This document shows positions 53,255-63,506 of a DNA stretch of 64,000 nucleotides, piece by piece (within the stretch, counting starts at the first letter, position 1; each line of letters opens with the position of its first letter). Source of the stretch: Dyadobacter sp. CY261 (lineage in GTDB: Bacteria > Bacteroidota > Bacteroidia > Cytophagales > Spirosomataceae); the NCBI RefSeq assembly GCF_021440085.1, contig NZ_JAKCPW010000020.1, positions 25,315 through 89,314 of the forward strand. Reading direction: 5' to 3'. The notes beneath the pieces were generated by a model. That model ran no database searches and had not been told where the DNA came from. It worked only from the letters and a program-made list of their open reading frames with translations. The position numbers were made by a program, and so were the translations under genes.

Positions 53255-53598
53255 TACTTCTTCTTCTTCTTGGACGACTTGGCAAACTTGTTGAAATGTA
53301 AACACTTTTGTATCCAGCCGTCAAATGCTTCGCGTGTAGCATAAGCCTGCGGACTGACAAAAACATAGCCCTTCATCGACCGGCCATTATGGATCATTGC
53401 CTCAACGCCATTTATTTCGAGGGCAGCCTCGTACTGCTCGTGACCGATACGGCACATTAGCACCTGACTTCGCACACAAATACACAACTTATCCCCGATC
53501 ATAAACGCTAACCCCTGGAAGAGTATCCGTTCCTCTACCAGGGCTTGATTCGCCAGCGCCTCACGGACGCGGTTAGCCACGCGCTCGTCATAAGCCAT
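53254..53598 (-). CDS. TfoX N-terminal domain protein
   Basis: A 114-residue protein with the TfoX-N fold elements AYDERVANRVREAL, ERILFQGLAFMIGDKLCICV and GRSMKGYVFVSPQ. A polylysine tail (SSKKKKK) ends it, encoded by an AAG-rich run. Stand-alone TfoX-N proteins are common and are not known to control competence. Its stop is shared with the start of the YdeI-like gene. It lies 3 nt downstream of the molybdenum hydroxylase large subunit gene, so it may belong to the same transcript. Confidence 0.82.
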   Translation of the reverse strand: MAYDERVANRVREALANQALVEERILFQGLAFMIGDKLCICVRSQVLMCRIGHEQYEAALEINGVEAMIHNGRSMKGYVFVSPQAYATREAFDGWIQKCLHFNKFAKSSKKKKK

Positions 53599-53601
53599 GC
53601 G

Positions 53602-55764
53602 TCAGGCGATGTTATTAATATCAAAAGGAAGTTTATACAACCGCTTGCCGACAGCCGCAAAGATCGCATTGCCTAATGCCGGCGCGACAGGCGGAAGCCC
53701 CGGCTCACCTACACCACCGGGAACCGCACCGCTGTCGACGATGTGCACCTCCATTTGGGGAGCTTCGTTCAGACGCATGATATTGAACTGGTGATAGTTG
53801 CTTTGGTCACAAATGCCATTGGTGAATGTAATGCCGTCCTTGATAGCCGCGGTGATGCCCATTACAATGTTGCCCTCGGTTTGCGCCTTGACATTGTCCG
53901 GATTGACGTAGTATCCACAGTCAATCACCGACACCACTTTATCAATCTTCACGCCATTGTCTTTTTTAGAGACGGTAATACAGCAAGCCGAAATGCTGCC
54001 GAACGATTTAAAAACCGCGATCCCCTTGCCTGTGCCGGCGGGAAGTTTTTCATTCCAATTGGCTTTTTCGGCAAGTGTATCAAGCACTTTTTTAAAACGT
54101 TCGTCCGGAAGGATTTCCAGCCTTGCTTTCAATGGGTCTTTTTTGGCCAAATGCGCCAGTTCATCGATGAAACATTCCTGGCCCCAACCGAAGTTCGAAG
54201 CATAAACCGAGCGCCACCAAACTACCGGAATGTCCGTTTTCACATTCGTCCAACTGATCTTGGATGCCGCACCAAATTGATATTTGCTGTTTGCCGTACT
54301 AATTTCCTCACTCAGCCAGGGGTCTGCCTCATCGTCTTTCAACCCTTTGAATACCTGTCCGACAATCGACTCTCCGATTGCATGATGATGAAAACCGGTG
54401 ATTTTGCCATCTTCCACGAATCCCTGCATATGGCTGAGCATTCCCGGGCGGTAAGGGCCCTGGCTGATGTCATCTTCACGCGTCCAGATCACCTTCACCG
54501 GCTTTTTCAATTCCCTTGAAATGTGACAAGCTTCCAATAGAAAGTCGTGATAGGCTTTACGCCCAAATGCGCCACCAAGCAAGGTTACGTTGATTTTCAC
54601 TTGCTCGGGCTTGACTTTCAGATACCCGCAAACATCCCGTAATGCCCAGTCGGGCCCCTGGACCGGAGCCCAGATTTCGACAGAACCATCATCTTTCACA
54701 TGCACGACCGCATTCTCGGGCTCAATTGGCGCATGTGCCAGAAATGGCGTCTCGTAATGCGATTCCAGCTTGTCTTTGGCGGTAGCATATTTGGCAGAGA
54801 AATCACCCTTTTCCTCGAAATTCACCCCCTCCTTCTTCGCAGCTTCATAGGTAGCGGCAAAATAATTGGCCGTATTGACCGTCTTGGCATAATCAGCATT
54901 ATCCCATTTTATATTCAATGCTTTTTTGCCTTTCAATGCCGCCCACCAATTGGTAGCTACCACAGCAACGGCCTCGGAAGTTCGGTGGGGCATAGTTCGC
55001 TCGGTCTTGATGACCTGCAGAACACCCTTTACTTTTTTAGTCTCAACATCGTCGATCGACGTCACTTTGCCGTGGATCATTGGCGAATGCACAATAGCAG
55101 CATACACCATTCCCGGAATATCTACATCCAGGCCATAAACTGCCTTACCCGTCACGCGTTCGGGCACGTCCAGGCGCTTGTTGTATTTTCCTATGATTGT
55201 GAAATCCTTCGGGTCTTTTAGTTTAGGCTCTTTGGGAATTTCGAGCTTTGAAGCATCATCGGCCAGCTCGCCGTACGAAAGACTTTTCCCGCTGGCCTTG
55301 TGCCAAATCTTACCGTCTTCGGCTATGCATTCAGCTACGGGCAGGTTCCATCTTTTGGCAGCGGTGGTGGTCAGCATTTCGCGAGCGGCCGCACCAGCTT
55401 TGCGGATTGGCATCCAAAGCTCACGTACGGAGCTGCTGCCGCCGGAAGTCTGGCTCCCGTATTTCCCTTTTCCATCGCTCTGCACGATCAGCACTTTTTC
55501 CAAGCTCACTTCCAATTCCTCGGCCAGCAGCGACGGCACCGCTTGTGTTGATCCCTGCCCCATGTCCGGACGCGGGTTCACCAACGTGATATTCCCCGTC
55601 GTATCGATAATGATAAAAGGATTGATTTCCAGTTTCAAAACCGCCGGGGCGATCTTTTTCAGGGTAGCATCTTTGGTAAAGCCCGAAATACCTACGGCCA
55701 GTCCCAGCGATGTAAAGCCGGCGGCTTTCAGGAAGTCGCGGCGGGTTGTTTGTATATTTTTCAA
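53602..55764 (-). CDS. Xanthine dehydrogenase-family molybdopterin-binding subunit (IorB-like)
   Basis: A 720-residue large subunit with a Tat signal (TTRRDFLKAAGFTSLGLAVG), so it is exported folded. Molybdopterin-cytosine-dinucleotide-binding elements include RPDMGQGSTQAVPSLLAEEL and QSDGKGKYGSQTSGGSSSVR. LLGGAFGRKAYHDFLLEA and VPGGVGEPGLPPVAPALGNA (the C-terminal glutamate region of the active site) complete the pattern. It resembles isoquinoline 1-oxidoreductase beta subunits more than xanthine dehydrogenase. Its partner is the 2Fe-2S gene 30 nt upstream; there is no FAD subunit. Substrate is probably an N-heterocycle or aldehyde (inference). Confidence 0.93.
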   Translation of the reverse strand: MKNIQTTRRDFLKAAGFTSLGLAVGISGFTKDATLKKIAPAVLKLEINPFIIIDTTGNITLVNPRPDMGQGSTQAVPSLLAEELEVSLEKVLIVQSDGKGKYGSQTSGGSSSVRELWMPIRKAGAAAREMLTTTAAKRWNLPVAECIAEDGKIWHKASGKSLSYGELADDASKLEIPKEPKLKDPKDFTIIGKYNKRLDVPERVTGKAVYGLDVDIPGMVYAAIVHSPMIHGKVTSIDDVETKKVKGVLQVIKTERTMPHRTSEAVAVVATNWWAALKGKKALNIKWDNADYAKTVNTANYFAATYEAAKKEGVNFEEKGDFSAKYATAKDKLESHYETPFLAHAPIEPENAVVHVKDDGSVEIWAPVQGPDWALRDVCGYLKVKPEQVKINVTLLGGAFGRKAYHDFLLEACHISRELKKPVKVIWTREDDISQGPYRPGMLSHMQGFVEDGKITGFHHHAIGESIVGQVFKGLKDDEADPWLSEEISTANSKYQFGAASKISWTNVKTDIPVVWWRSVYASNFGWGQECFIDELAHLAKKDPLKARLEILPDERFKKVLDTLAEKANWNEKLPAGTGKGIAVFKSFGSISACCITVSKKDNGVKIDKVVSVIDCGYYVNPDNVKAQTEGNIVMGITAAIKDGITFTNGICDQSNYHQFNIMRLNEAPQMEVHIVDSGAVPGGVGEPGLPPVAPALGNAIFAAVGKRLYKLPFDINNIA

Positions 55765-55794
55765 TGTTTTTGAGGCTAAGGTTGATGAATGGCA

Positions 55795-56286
55795 TTAACG
55801 CTGGCCGATCCCTTTTTCGGTAACTTTGATTTCCTGCGAAGCGCGATGGATCGCCTTTCTAATCCGGTCATAAGTACCGCAGCGGCACAGGTTCCCGCTC
55901 ATAGCGGCGTCGATGTCGGCATCCGTGGGCGTCGGGTTCGCTTTAAGCAATGCCGCGGCCGACATAATTTGCCCCGACTGGCAGTAACCGCATTGCGGCA
56001 CCTGCTCTTCGATCCAGGCTTTTTGGATGATGCTCATCTTGCCTTCTCCGATCCCCTCGATGGTAGTGATCTTATCGTTTTTTCCGACGCTGGACACAGG
56101 CGTCTGACAGGCGCGTGCAGGCTGACCGTTCAGATGGATCGTGCAAGCACCGCAAAGCGCCATGCCACATCCGAATTTGGTCCCTTTCAAATCGGCAAAG
56201 TCGCGTATTACCCAAAGCAAAGGCATATCGGGCTCTACATCGACTTTCACCTTTTTACCATTCAATGATAAATTGTATACAGCCAT
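55795..56286 (-). CDS. (2Fe-2S)-binding subunit of a molybdenum hydroxylase (IorA-like)
   Basis: A 163-residue protein with two [2Fe-2S] domains. The plant-type cluster ligands are in FGCGMALCGACTIHLNG and ARACQ, and the second cluster is in CGYCQSGQIM and LCRCGTYDRI. It passes electrons from the molybdenum subunit encoded next. It lacks its own signal peptide and probably rides with the Tat-exported partner. First gene of the operon; a poor promoter (TTG-N21-TATTTTAC on the minus strand) lies at about 56320-56350. Confidence 0.95.
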   Translation of the reverse strand: MAVYNLSLNGKKVKVDVEPDMPLLWVIRDFADLKGTKFGCGMALCGACTIHLNGQPARACQTPVSSVGKNDKITTIEGIGEGKMSIIQKAWIEEQVPQCGYCQSGQIMSAAALLKANPTPTDADIDAAMSGNLCRCGTYDRIRKAIHRASQEIKVTEKGIGQR

Positions 56287-56376
56287 AATGGTGAGTGAAC
56301 AAGAATTAATGAGAGTGGTGAATAATATGTAAAATATTGGAAATTCCCTGACTTTTACAACTATCCCGAACCTATG

Positions 56377-56889
56377 TCAGGCTTTTAAAAAAATAAGTTG
56401 CCCCAGGTGGTAAGCCTGATGATTGGTCCTGTTAATCAATATATTAAGCTTATTACGGTGGGGTTCACGCGCAAAATCCTCGTCAGATATCGCATTGTGT
56501 TTCCTGAACCATTCCTCTGCGTCCAGTTCGGCGAAGTAGCCGGTCAAAACCTGGTTCAGGTTTGTCCATTTGGCTTTTAATTCCGCTACTGACGGTATCT
56601 GGTCAAATTTACCGTCGGGATTTTTCACAAAAAGCTCATCGAGTTCAGGGTAAAGGCGCTCACCCAGACCCAACAGCGAGATCATCCCGTCATTAATAGC
56701 AACCAGATGGCCCAGCAAATAAATCGCCCGGTTTTTCCCTTCGGCGACGGACACCAACAAACGTTCGTCAGGCAATTTGGCCAGCAAGCCGTTCAGGCGC
56801 TGGTTTTGCAGCTCCCAGTTGGAGACTACCATTTTAATAAATACTTCCCTGCTCTCTCTCAGAGGGTTGGCTTTGTCAGGCGTAATCAT
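56377..56889 (-). CDS. DinB-like protein
   Basis: About 170 residues, a second DinB-type four-helix bundle in the window. Helices carry KNRAIYLLGHLVAINDGMI (metal-ligand His) and NILINRTNHQAYHLGQLIFL (His pair). The ATG at 56889 is preferred; the frame extends upstream to 56940 with non-conserved residues. It is not adjacent to the other DinB gene and shows little identity with it. Substrate unknown. Confidence 0.78.
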   Translation of the reverse strand: MITPDKANPLRESREVFIKMVVSNWELQNQRLNGLLAKLPDERLLVSVAEGKNRAIYLLGHLVAINDGMISLLGLGERLYPELDELFVKNPDGKFDQIPSVAELKAKWTNLNQVLTGYFAELDAEEWFRKHNAISDEDFAREPHRNKLNILINRTNHQAYHLGQLIFLKA

Positions 56890-57058
56890 GGTGAAGTTCT
56901 TATTGTTTGTGAAATAGAAATCGGGCTTTATCCCATTCACGACAACAAGTTAGCGCCCGACAAGGGTCGCCGCTGTCTGGATTTATTTTTGATGCTCCAC
57001 GCCCAGCTCGCGACCAGCACTGCAAACATGCATTGTATCAATCGCTTGACCATACCTC

Positions 57059-57472
57059 CTACCTGTCTTTAACCCTGATCACCAACTTCAAACCCGACCA
57101 TACCGCGTCTACTGCGCATACTTTCACATCTACCAGCCCTATTGATAATGCCAGATTCCGAATCACATCTTCTGTGACGTCGGTGGGAACTTTCGATGCT
57201 TTCTTGGGCCAGGAAATCCATATCATGCCGCTGGGCACGATTTCCGCTTTCAATGAAGCCAAATCCCTTACCAGGTCAGCTGCTTGTTTTGTAAAATAAT
57301 GAATGAAATCGAGGCGTTCAGAACTCTCCCCGAAAAACTCGATATCGGCCGGAAACACCCCTAACAAGTCAAAATAATGCTCCGGCGGATCGACCAGCCG
57401 GATTTTATAGCCAGCCTTAATACCTAACTTTTTAACAAGACTAGCTTCCGAATAACCTGCCTGGGCTACCAT
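57059..57472 (-). CDS. DUF3052 family protein
   Basis: About 137 residues with the DUF3052 pattern: AGYSEASLVKKLGIKAGYKI, DFIHYFTKQAADLVRDLASL, IVPSGMIWISWPKKASKV and GLVDVKVCAVDAVWSGLKLV. The family has a Rossmann-like fold and no known role in this phylum. The ATG at 57472 gives the family-typical start; an upstream start at 57508 is possible. The 40-nt gap to the divergent small frame at 57513 holds no clear promoter. Confidence 0.85.
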   Translation of the reverse strand: MVAQAGYSEASLVKKLGIKAGYKIRLVDPPEHYFDLLGVFPADIEFFGESSERLDFIHYFTKQAADLVRDLASLKAEIVPSGMIWISWPKKASKVPTDVTEDVIRNLALSIGLVDVKVCAVDAVWSGLKLVIRVKDR

Positions 57473-57512
57473 AATATAGGTAAATGGTACATATTGGTAA
57501 GTTACCAATTCA

Positions 57513-57725
57513 ATGTTTCAGACACAAGCTCGCGCTAACAGCAAAGATCTTTTGAATCTCGCAAGCAAATTTCAGAGAATGGAAGATATCTGCAAGGGCA
57601 GCCGACACTTTACCCTTCTTGACACTACACTACAACAGGCTTTACTGGGGTATACGTCGTTGTCTTCCCAAGGACCAGGCGATATGGCGGCAGGTGTAGT
57701 CAGGCAGGTGATTGAGGAGAAATGA
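57513..57725 (+). CDS. Possible small protein of 70 residues
   Basis: An ATG-started frame with ordinary codon use, reading LLNLASKFQRMEDICKGSRH and GPGDMAAGVVRQVIEEK near the ends. It is not covered by another gene on either strand. I do not recognise it. It lies between the DUF3052 gene and the 3' end of the CHU_C gene. It may be a small conserved protein or chance. Confidence 0.3.
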   Translation: MFQTQARANSKDLLNLASKFQRMEDICKGSRHFTLLDTTLQQALLGYTSLSSQGPGDMAAGVVRQVIEEK

Positions 57726-57729
57726 AAGG

Positions 57730-60332
57730 CTAATATAGTATGGTTACCGAATCGTTTATTTCAAACTTCTGATTAATTACCAGTCGATAGGCATACACTC
57801 CGGCAGGTACCGCCACACCTCGGTATTTGCCATCCCATGGAATCCGGTAATCTGCCGAATGGTAAATACATACGCCCCAGCGATTATAAACAAATAGCTC
57901 GCCAGCAGGAAATTCGGATGCCCGCACTGGGGTCCATAGGTCATTGAGACCATCACCATCAGGTGTAAAAACATTCGGTAAAAGATTACCGGAAGGTTTA
58001 GGTTTGGCGCCCAATATCACACTTGCCGAATCTGTGCATCCGATTTCGTTTTGCGCATATACAAAGTACACACTATCACGCACAGAAGCGCGAAACGACT
58101 GTTCCTTAAGCTGCTGATCAGCAAACAAGCTTACCGGCTGCCAGGCTGTGACGACAAAGCTCTGAGCAGCATCGGCTTTCAAAACAATGCTCTCGCCTGC
58201 ATATAAAGGCGCATCGTAAAGAGCAGTGAGCTGCACTTTAAAATGCTGAACGGTAATCTGAATGATCTTATTGACGCTGTCGCACCCGAAACGGTTTTTC
58301 AATATTTCCGAAAATGTAGTATCCCGTAGGAAAACCTGACCATTGTAAACTACCGAATCGCAACCCGTTACGGGAACCTGCTGATCGTAGCCCTTACCGG
58401 GATGCACCTCAATCACGATCGGTTCGGTAACTAACTGCCTGGGATTAGCACACTCGTCGCGATTGGTTACAAGCAGCGACACTTTGTCGCCATTTGCCAA
58501 GCCCGCCGTGTTAAAACCCTCCCCGGTTGCTGCTGGAATATCCGTTCCGTTGACTCGCCATTGAAAGGCGGGATTCAGCGCATTCGACACTTCCGAAGTA
58601 AATGCCAGTTCCTCCCCCTCACAAACCTGCACGGACGGGCCGGAGATCGTCGCGCTCATCGGAGGCTTTGACGCAGGAACTGTTACTCCCACCTCCTTTG
58701 CTACCTGCTGATTACACGCATCCCTGACGGTTACTTTATAGATAGTCGATGCTGCGGGATGCACATACACCTCATTTCCAGTCAGGTTACCCGGAGTCCA
58801 TAGATAAGTATAGGGCTTTACTCCGTAATCGGCTTTCCCGATGAGTTTGATCGTATCACCATTGCAGGTTGCAACCTCCGGGGTCGCAGACGCCGAGATC
58901 ATTTCCAAAGTACGGCCTTCGATGGTAGTTACAAAAGGTCCGATTCCCTGTACACAGCTGGATTCACAACCGGCCGGTCCCATGCAGGCCCGTATAATCG
59001 ACAGGGTTGTCTTGGCATAAGTAATTTCACAACTGGGCTGGAAACAACTATTATACCCATTAAATACGCTAAGGTTCCCACCGGATGTACCCGCTGACTC
59101 CGGTAGCCCTGAGGTGGACCAGGCCAGATCCTTTCCACACAAGTCATCCCCAAAACCGTATTCGAACCGCATTTTATCTCGCGTGCAAGGCGCAAACGTT
59201 TCGAGAAGAAACTCAAAGTACCCGTTCGTTACAGTTACCATGGCAGGAATGGGAATCGTCCAGCTATAACTGCACGCTTCATTGAAATCATACGAACAGT
59301 TGGCATTATTGAACGAATTCATCACCGAACCAGGCTTATAAACGCTTTCCGGGCCGGTCACCAGCGGATCGATCACCAACGCACCTTTCAACAAAAATCC
59401 CTTTATTTCTTTCGCCGAGATGTGAATGCACAGTTCATCCGACCGGATAGAATAAGACAGATAGGCCACATTCTCAGGCTCCGGCTCCACATATGCCACC
59501 GCTTTTCCGATCCGGGCCAGCATTTTGCCTCCTGTACGGTATTCTACCTCTCCAACGCTGACCCTTGCTTTCGGATTCTCGTTGAACACCAGCCTACCTT
59601 TGCCGCCGGTGCCATAATGATCACTAAAGAAAAAGCTGTCATAACCCAGAAAACCCCATTCCCGAACGATCAGATTGGTTTTGATCCGACCTTTTTGAAC
59701 GCGCATTTCCGCATCCACCCCAGGGAAAATATTGCGGATCTTCAACCCATTGTCGCCGGCAGCGTAATCTTGCCAATTTGCACTGGCCAGCTCCACGATT
59801 TTCTTCCCGGATACGCCATACAATTTCCAATCATTGAAAAACACTTCCCGGCCGCCGTTACGATGTAGGATTTCCTGCTGTTTATATCAAACCCGACGGG
59901 TTCCGGCTGATGTGACGCTTCAATGCGCCCGTCCCCCTTATTTTCGAGCCGCGTGTCGATGATCAGCCATTGACCGTCTCTCCTGTAATGCATTGCGCCG
60001 TACGAGCCCTGCAAGAATACCTTGCCTGGCGTATCCGCATCAATATAAAAGCGGGTGGTTTCGGTCCGTTTCTCCAAAATTTCCACTACGTTTCCGGGCG
60101 GCTGATTAGGAGCGACGTAACCTGCGTCGGGATGCATGGCAAAGCGTAAATTTTTGGTTTTCCAAAGGTCTGTCACCGGCTTTCTTCTGGAAGAAAACGA
60201 CTGGAAATTCAACTCATTCGACCCACCAGGCAGACCGAAGACGGGTTTTGCCACCGAAATCATGTTTTCCTGTCCATAACAAGCCCCAAACACCCCGATC
60301 CAAAAGCCAATCAGGTACAATGCAAATTTCAT
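57730..60332 (-). pseudogene. Surface protein with CHU_C (gliding-motility/T9SS type B) C-terminus, one frameshift
   Basis: Frames 59742-60332 and 57730-59844 form one protein of about 867 residues. The N-terminal part has a signal peptide and a VAKPVFGLPGGSNELNF section. The long part contains PKD-like domains (VATCNGDTIKLIGKADYG, VQVCEGEELAFTSEVSN, the latter followed by an Ig-like FQWRVNGTDIPA) and ends in a CHU_C domain: NVFTPDGDGLNDLWTP and FVYNRWGVCIYHS. The two frames join if one base is restored near 59857-59861 (expected IVNGGREVFFNDWKLYG). Without it the secretion domain is not translated. A real deletion or a missed base are both possible. Confidence 0.78.
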
Positions 60333-60341
60333 AGGAGTAAT

Positions 60342-61675
60342 CTACTTTTTCGTAGCGAAGAGATTTTGAGGTGTCAGCTTCACTTTGGCCATACTTTCGC
60401 GTCCACCACGATCTCCTGCCAAATTGATCATCCGTACTTCGGCAGGGCAAGTGCCTTCGTCGCGGACAATGCTCGTCACGGACACAAAGCCCGTATCGTC
60501 TTTGTCGAGCCTCACTTTGATGTCGTCCATTCTTGGTTCTCCGCCGTCTTCCCCATTGATGTAAAACCTACCCTCCAGGACGTTAAGTACAGGGTTGTAG
60601 GTACCCTTGAATTCTACGAACAATTGGTCGTCGTCATAGTCTGTTCCCTCGCCTTTCCCTGTAATGGATATCAATTGATTACTCCCCTGTTGGCCTGTAA
60701 ATTCGATATCGAACACAACAGCAACGTCGTTATCCTCCGCCCAGTCACATTTCAACTGCATTTGCCATTTCCCGGTAATGTCAGTGACAAGGCGCAATGC
60801 ACCCCATTTTTGGCCAAACCAGGACACGCCGGTCAACGGTATTTGCCGACAACCCCTGTTGGGTCCGAATTTACTTTCACATTCCTGGCACGGTGGGCCG
60901 CCGTTTGACTGAAAAATACCCAGCTTTCCGTCCTTAGTCTTCAAAACTATGCCGATATGGGACGCCAGCTCGCTGTCTTTTTTTCGTACCAATAAAGAAT
61001 GTCTCCTTCCTGAAGTTTCTCTTCCGGGCCCAGATCTTGAATGGCCACTTTTGACAGCTCGACATCCTGATCAAACAACTTTTCCCAAAAATCCACATGC
61101 CGGATCTTGTCGGCAGTCAGCGACAACGAGGGATCGTAGCCCGACTCTTTGAGGATATTGTACATCAGGCCCGAACAGTCAAGACTATGGATCTTGTACA
61201 TCTGGCAGCAGCTCTTAACGGGCGGTAGTAAACGTTCCACATAATTGCGTTGACCGTACGAATAGCCCAGTCCATGCTGCTCGGGTTCGTTGGGCTGGGA
61301 GCCTTTGGAATAAACCGTTTCCCTGTTGCAAAGCCTCTGCGCAACGGCGGTAGCTTTCGCCAGGAACAAGTTCTTCCGCAACTGAGGACCTGTTTCTGCA
61401 TTAGCTCTGCCGCCGTTATAATCCGTCAAAAATTCAGGGTCATTTTCTTTCAAAAACTCGGAAACTATTTCGCCTTTGGGCTAAATCATATCCTCGAGAG
61501 AATAGTTAGTGGATGGCAGGGTCCCGATTTTCTCCATGAGCCTGGCATCGTAGGGATCTTCACCTGCCGCTTCGGTTACCATGGGCTCCTGCAACTCCCT
61601 CGTACAACTCGTAATACCCAGGATAATCAGCGCCGATAACACTCCCGGGCACAGCCTTTTAGTCAATGTTTCCAT
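60342..61675 (-). pseudogene. NlpC/P60-type lipoprotein with an in-frame amber codon and a frameshift
   Basis: Three pieces make one protein of about 444 residues. The first (61481-61675) has a lipobox (ALIILGITSC) and stops at TAG 61481-61483; the second (60947-61480) continues in the same frame. The NlpC/P60 core appears as HSLDCSGLMYNILKESGYD and DILYWYEKK, with the expected histidine in ELASHIGIVLK. That last part lies in frame 60342-60992, reached by a -1 shift within A7. A beta-rich C-terminal domain follows (GKWQMQLKCDWAEDNDVAVV). Such enzymes cut peptidoglycan peptides or related amides. Two interruptions suggest decay. Confidence 0.75.
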
Positions 61676-61694
61676 AAGTAACCTGATTTGAGGA

Positions 61695-62603
61695 TTATTT
61701 TTTTCTTTTGATAAAACCGACCCCCAACCTTACTCCCGCATACCTGGCTGGTCCCATTCCTGCAAAGCCATTCCCAAGGTCACCAATATTGACCAAATTG
61801 TATTTTGCACTGATATCCATCAGAAATACTCCCGTTCGCAACTCATAGCCGACCCGGCCGCCATAGGCCAGGCTTCCGCCTGTGATATTCTCGCTCAATT
61901 CGGTGCCGTCCTGGTATTCGAAAGTGTAAATGTGATATCCGCCTTCGGGCATTAGGTACAGGCCCTTGAAGGGATAAAGCTTTAATCCCAGATGAAGCGG
62001 GATTTCGATAAATGAAGTCTTTGCACTAAACCTCGTCTGGCCGTCCTCGACATAGTTCCGCGACACACGCCACTGATTGTAGCCTCCGCTGACCGACAAC
62101 GCAAAATGGCCGGTCAAATGCAGGTCCAACGCGGCGGTCGCCCCGACGCCATTTCCAAATGCGGCCTTTTCGTCGTCCTTCACCCAGTTGTCGTTCCCGA
62201 GCATATGCATACCTTCGGCACCGATCGTCATGGTGATCGCGGGCCTATGTCCTTTATCTACCGACTTTACCCGTTTGGGCTCTTCTTGCAAGTTTGCGCT
62301 CTTCTCTTTTTTTACGCCTGCACTAATCCGCTCAACGGTGTGAGCCGGTTGCTTGTCGAACCTCTGCTCGCGGCCGTCGGCAAACCGGACGCTGACGATC
62401 TCAGTGAGCAACAGTTTGAGAGGAACCTTTTCGGCCCGGCTGAACGAATGATAATAAACGCTTTCAGCCCCAACACTATCAATTCTTGCTTCCAAAACAC
62501 TTTTGTTTCGCGTGAAGATAAGGTCGGGCTTCTGCACATTCTGCTGTGCCCACAGGCGGGCAGAGCAGAATAGGACGAAGACTGACAAGGAGAGTTTTTT
62601 CAT
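61695..62603 (-). CDS. Outer-membrane beta-barrel protein
   Basis: About 302 residues: a signal peptide (KLSLSVFVLFCSARLWAQ), a short N-terminal domain (DLIFTRNKSVLEARIDSVG and LTEIVSVRFADGREQRF, a pattern seen in small Bacteroidota domains before barrels), a basic linker (KKEKSANLQEEPKRVKSV) and a C-terminal eight-strand-like barrel from about residue 120, ending RYAGVRLGVGFIKRKK. The ATG at 62603 is used; the frame extends to 62621. It lies 19 nt upstream of the broken NlpC/P60 gene. Function unknown. Confidence 0.75.
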   Translation of the reverse strand: MKKLSLSVFVLFCSARLWAQQNVQKPDLIFTRNKSVLEARIDSVGAESVYYHSFSRAEKVPLKLLLTEIVSVRFADGREQRFDKQPAHTVERISAGVKKEKSANLQEEPKRVKSVDKGHRPAITMTIGAEGMHMLGNDNWVKDDEKAAFGNGVGATAALDLHLTGHFALSVSGGYNQWRVSRNYVEDGQTRFSAKTSFIEIPLHLGLKLYPFKGLYLMPEGGYHIYTFEYQDGTELSENITGGSLAYGGRVGYELRTGVFLMDISAKYNLVNIGDLGNGFAGMGPARYAGVRLGVGFIKRKK

Positions 62604-62699
62604 TTTTATGAAATAGGGCAAATGGTTGATTCAACAGGTTACAATCATATATTCCACTCACTATGAAAAAGGTAACTAAAAACCTGCGAGAATTGCCAG

Positions 62700-63005
62700 T
62701 CAGGCAAAGAGATAAGACGTCAACAGGATTAGATTGATGATAACGACCATCAGCCCGATCGGCAGGACCATAATGCGATTTTCAAGGTTATATTTTTTGA
62801 CAGACACATACGTGCCGAAAATCAATCCAACAAGCATGCCCAAAATTGTCCACATCGTTACAGGCGATGCCGCTACGGAAACATAAAGCGACCGGTCTAG
62901 CAGCAAAAAAATACCTGCCGCCATTTTGCCTAACGGCTCACTGATCAGATAAAGGAAGCCCAGGATTACAAGAAATCCCCAAAAACCAAGTTTGATGTTT
63001 TTCAT
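62700..63005 (-). CDS. Small membrane protein, unknown
   Basis: A 101-residue protein with three membrane segments (about residues 8-28, 48-68 and 78-99), separated by KKYNLENRIM. It starts in a 4-nt ATGA overlap with the end of the preceding gene, so the two are coupled. I recognise no family. Confidence 0.6.
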   Translation of the reverse strand: MKNIKLGFWGFLVILGFLYLISEPLGKMAAGIFLLLDRSLYVSVAASPVTMWTILGMLVGLIFGTYVSVKKYNLENRIMVLPIGLMVVIINLILLTSYLFA

Positions 63006-63463
63006 ATTAAATGCCTTCCGTTTTTCGAATCCATTTCAATGCGTAAAAATTGCCGGAAACGAAAAGTGCCAGCAAATAAAAAGAATGCAAATGGCGATTG
63101 TCTTGTCAGATATGGAGCGTCCACCAACCATTGAGAGTCGCCCAGCAACATACCTATCAAATAGCGGAACCCGCCGTATAGGCCTGCAAAAATTGCTGCA
63201 TACTTTGTCAGTTTGATCGCGTAAGCTCTTGTGGGAAAGACTATTTTGATATCCACCGGTATTTCTACCGCTCCATATACCACCGCGTCCTGAATAATGT
63301 AGTCGCCCATATTACTGGTTCCGATCGAAGGGTTCATCAAGCCAATCCTTTCCAGACTTACATTTGCAGACAACTTTTGTTTCGAGCGGAAAGCATCTCG
63401 CCAGTTCTTTATTTCCCTTTTAGAGGCTTTATACGTATAGCTTAACATCTGACTTATGTCCAT
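63002..63463 (-). CDS. Unrecognised protein; N-terminal half resembles polysaccharide pyruvyl transferase
   Basis: A 153-residue protein. The segment NPSIGTSNMGDYIIQDAV followed by FPTRAYAIKLTKYAAIFAG resembles the beginning of polysaccharide pyruvyl transferases (family motif G-x-x-NxGD-x-I). The rest is two hydrophobic stretches without family similarity. If the resemblance is real the gene is a truncated or fused remnant, since the family is normally 300 residues or more. It is coupled to the membrane protein downstream through ATGA. The next gene upstream is a glycosyltransferase remnant. Low certainty on function. Confidence 0.45.
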   Translation of the reverse strand: MDISQMLSYTYKASKREIKNWRDAFRSKQKLSANVSLERIGLMNPSIGTSNMGDYIIQDAVVYGAVEIPVDIKIVFPTRAYAIKLTKYAAIFAGLYGGFRYLIGMLLGDSQWLVDAPYLTRQSPFAFFLFAGTFRFRQFLRIEMDSKNGRHLI

Positions 63464-63506
63464 TGAATTTTAATTCTTATTAAAACGCCGGGTTGAATGC
63501 CAAAAC

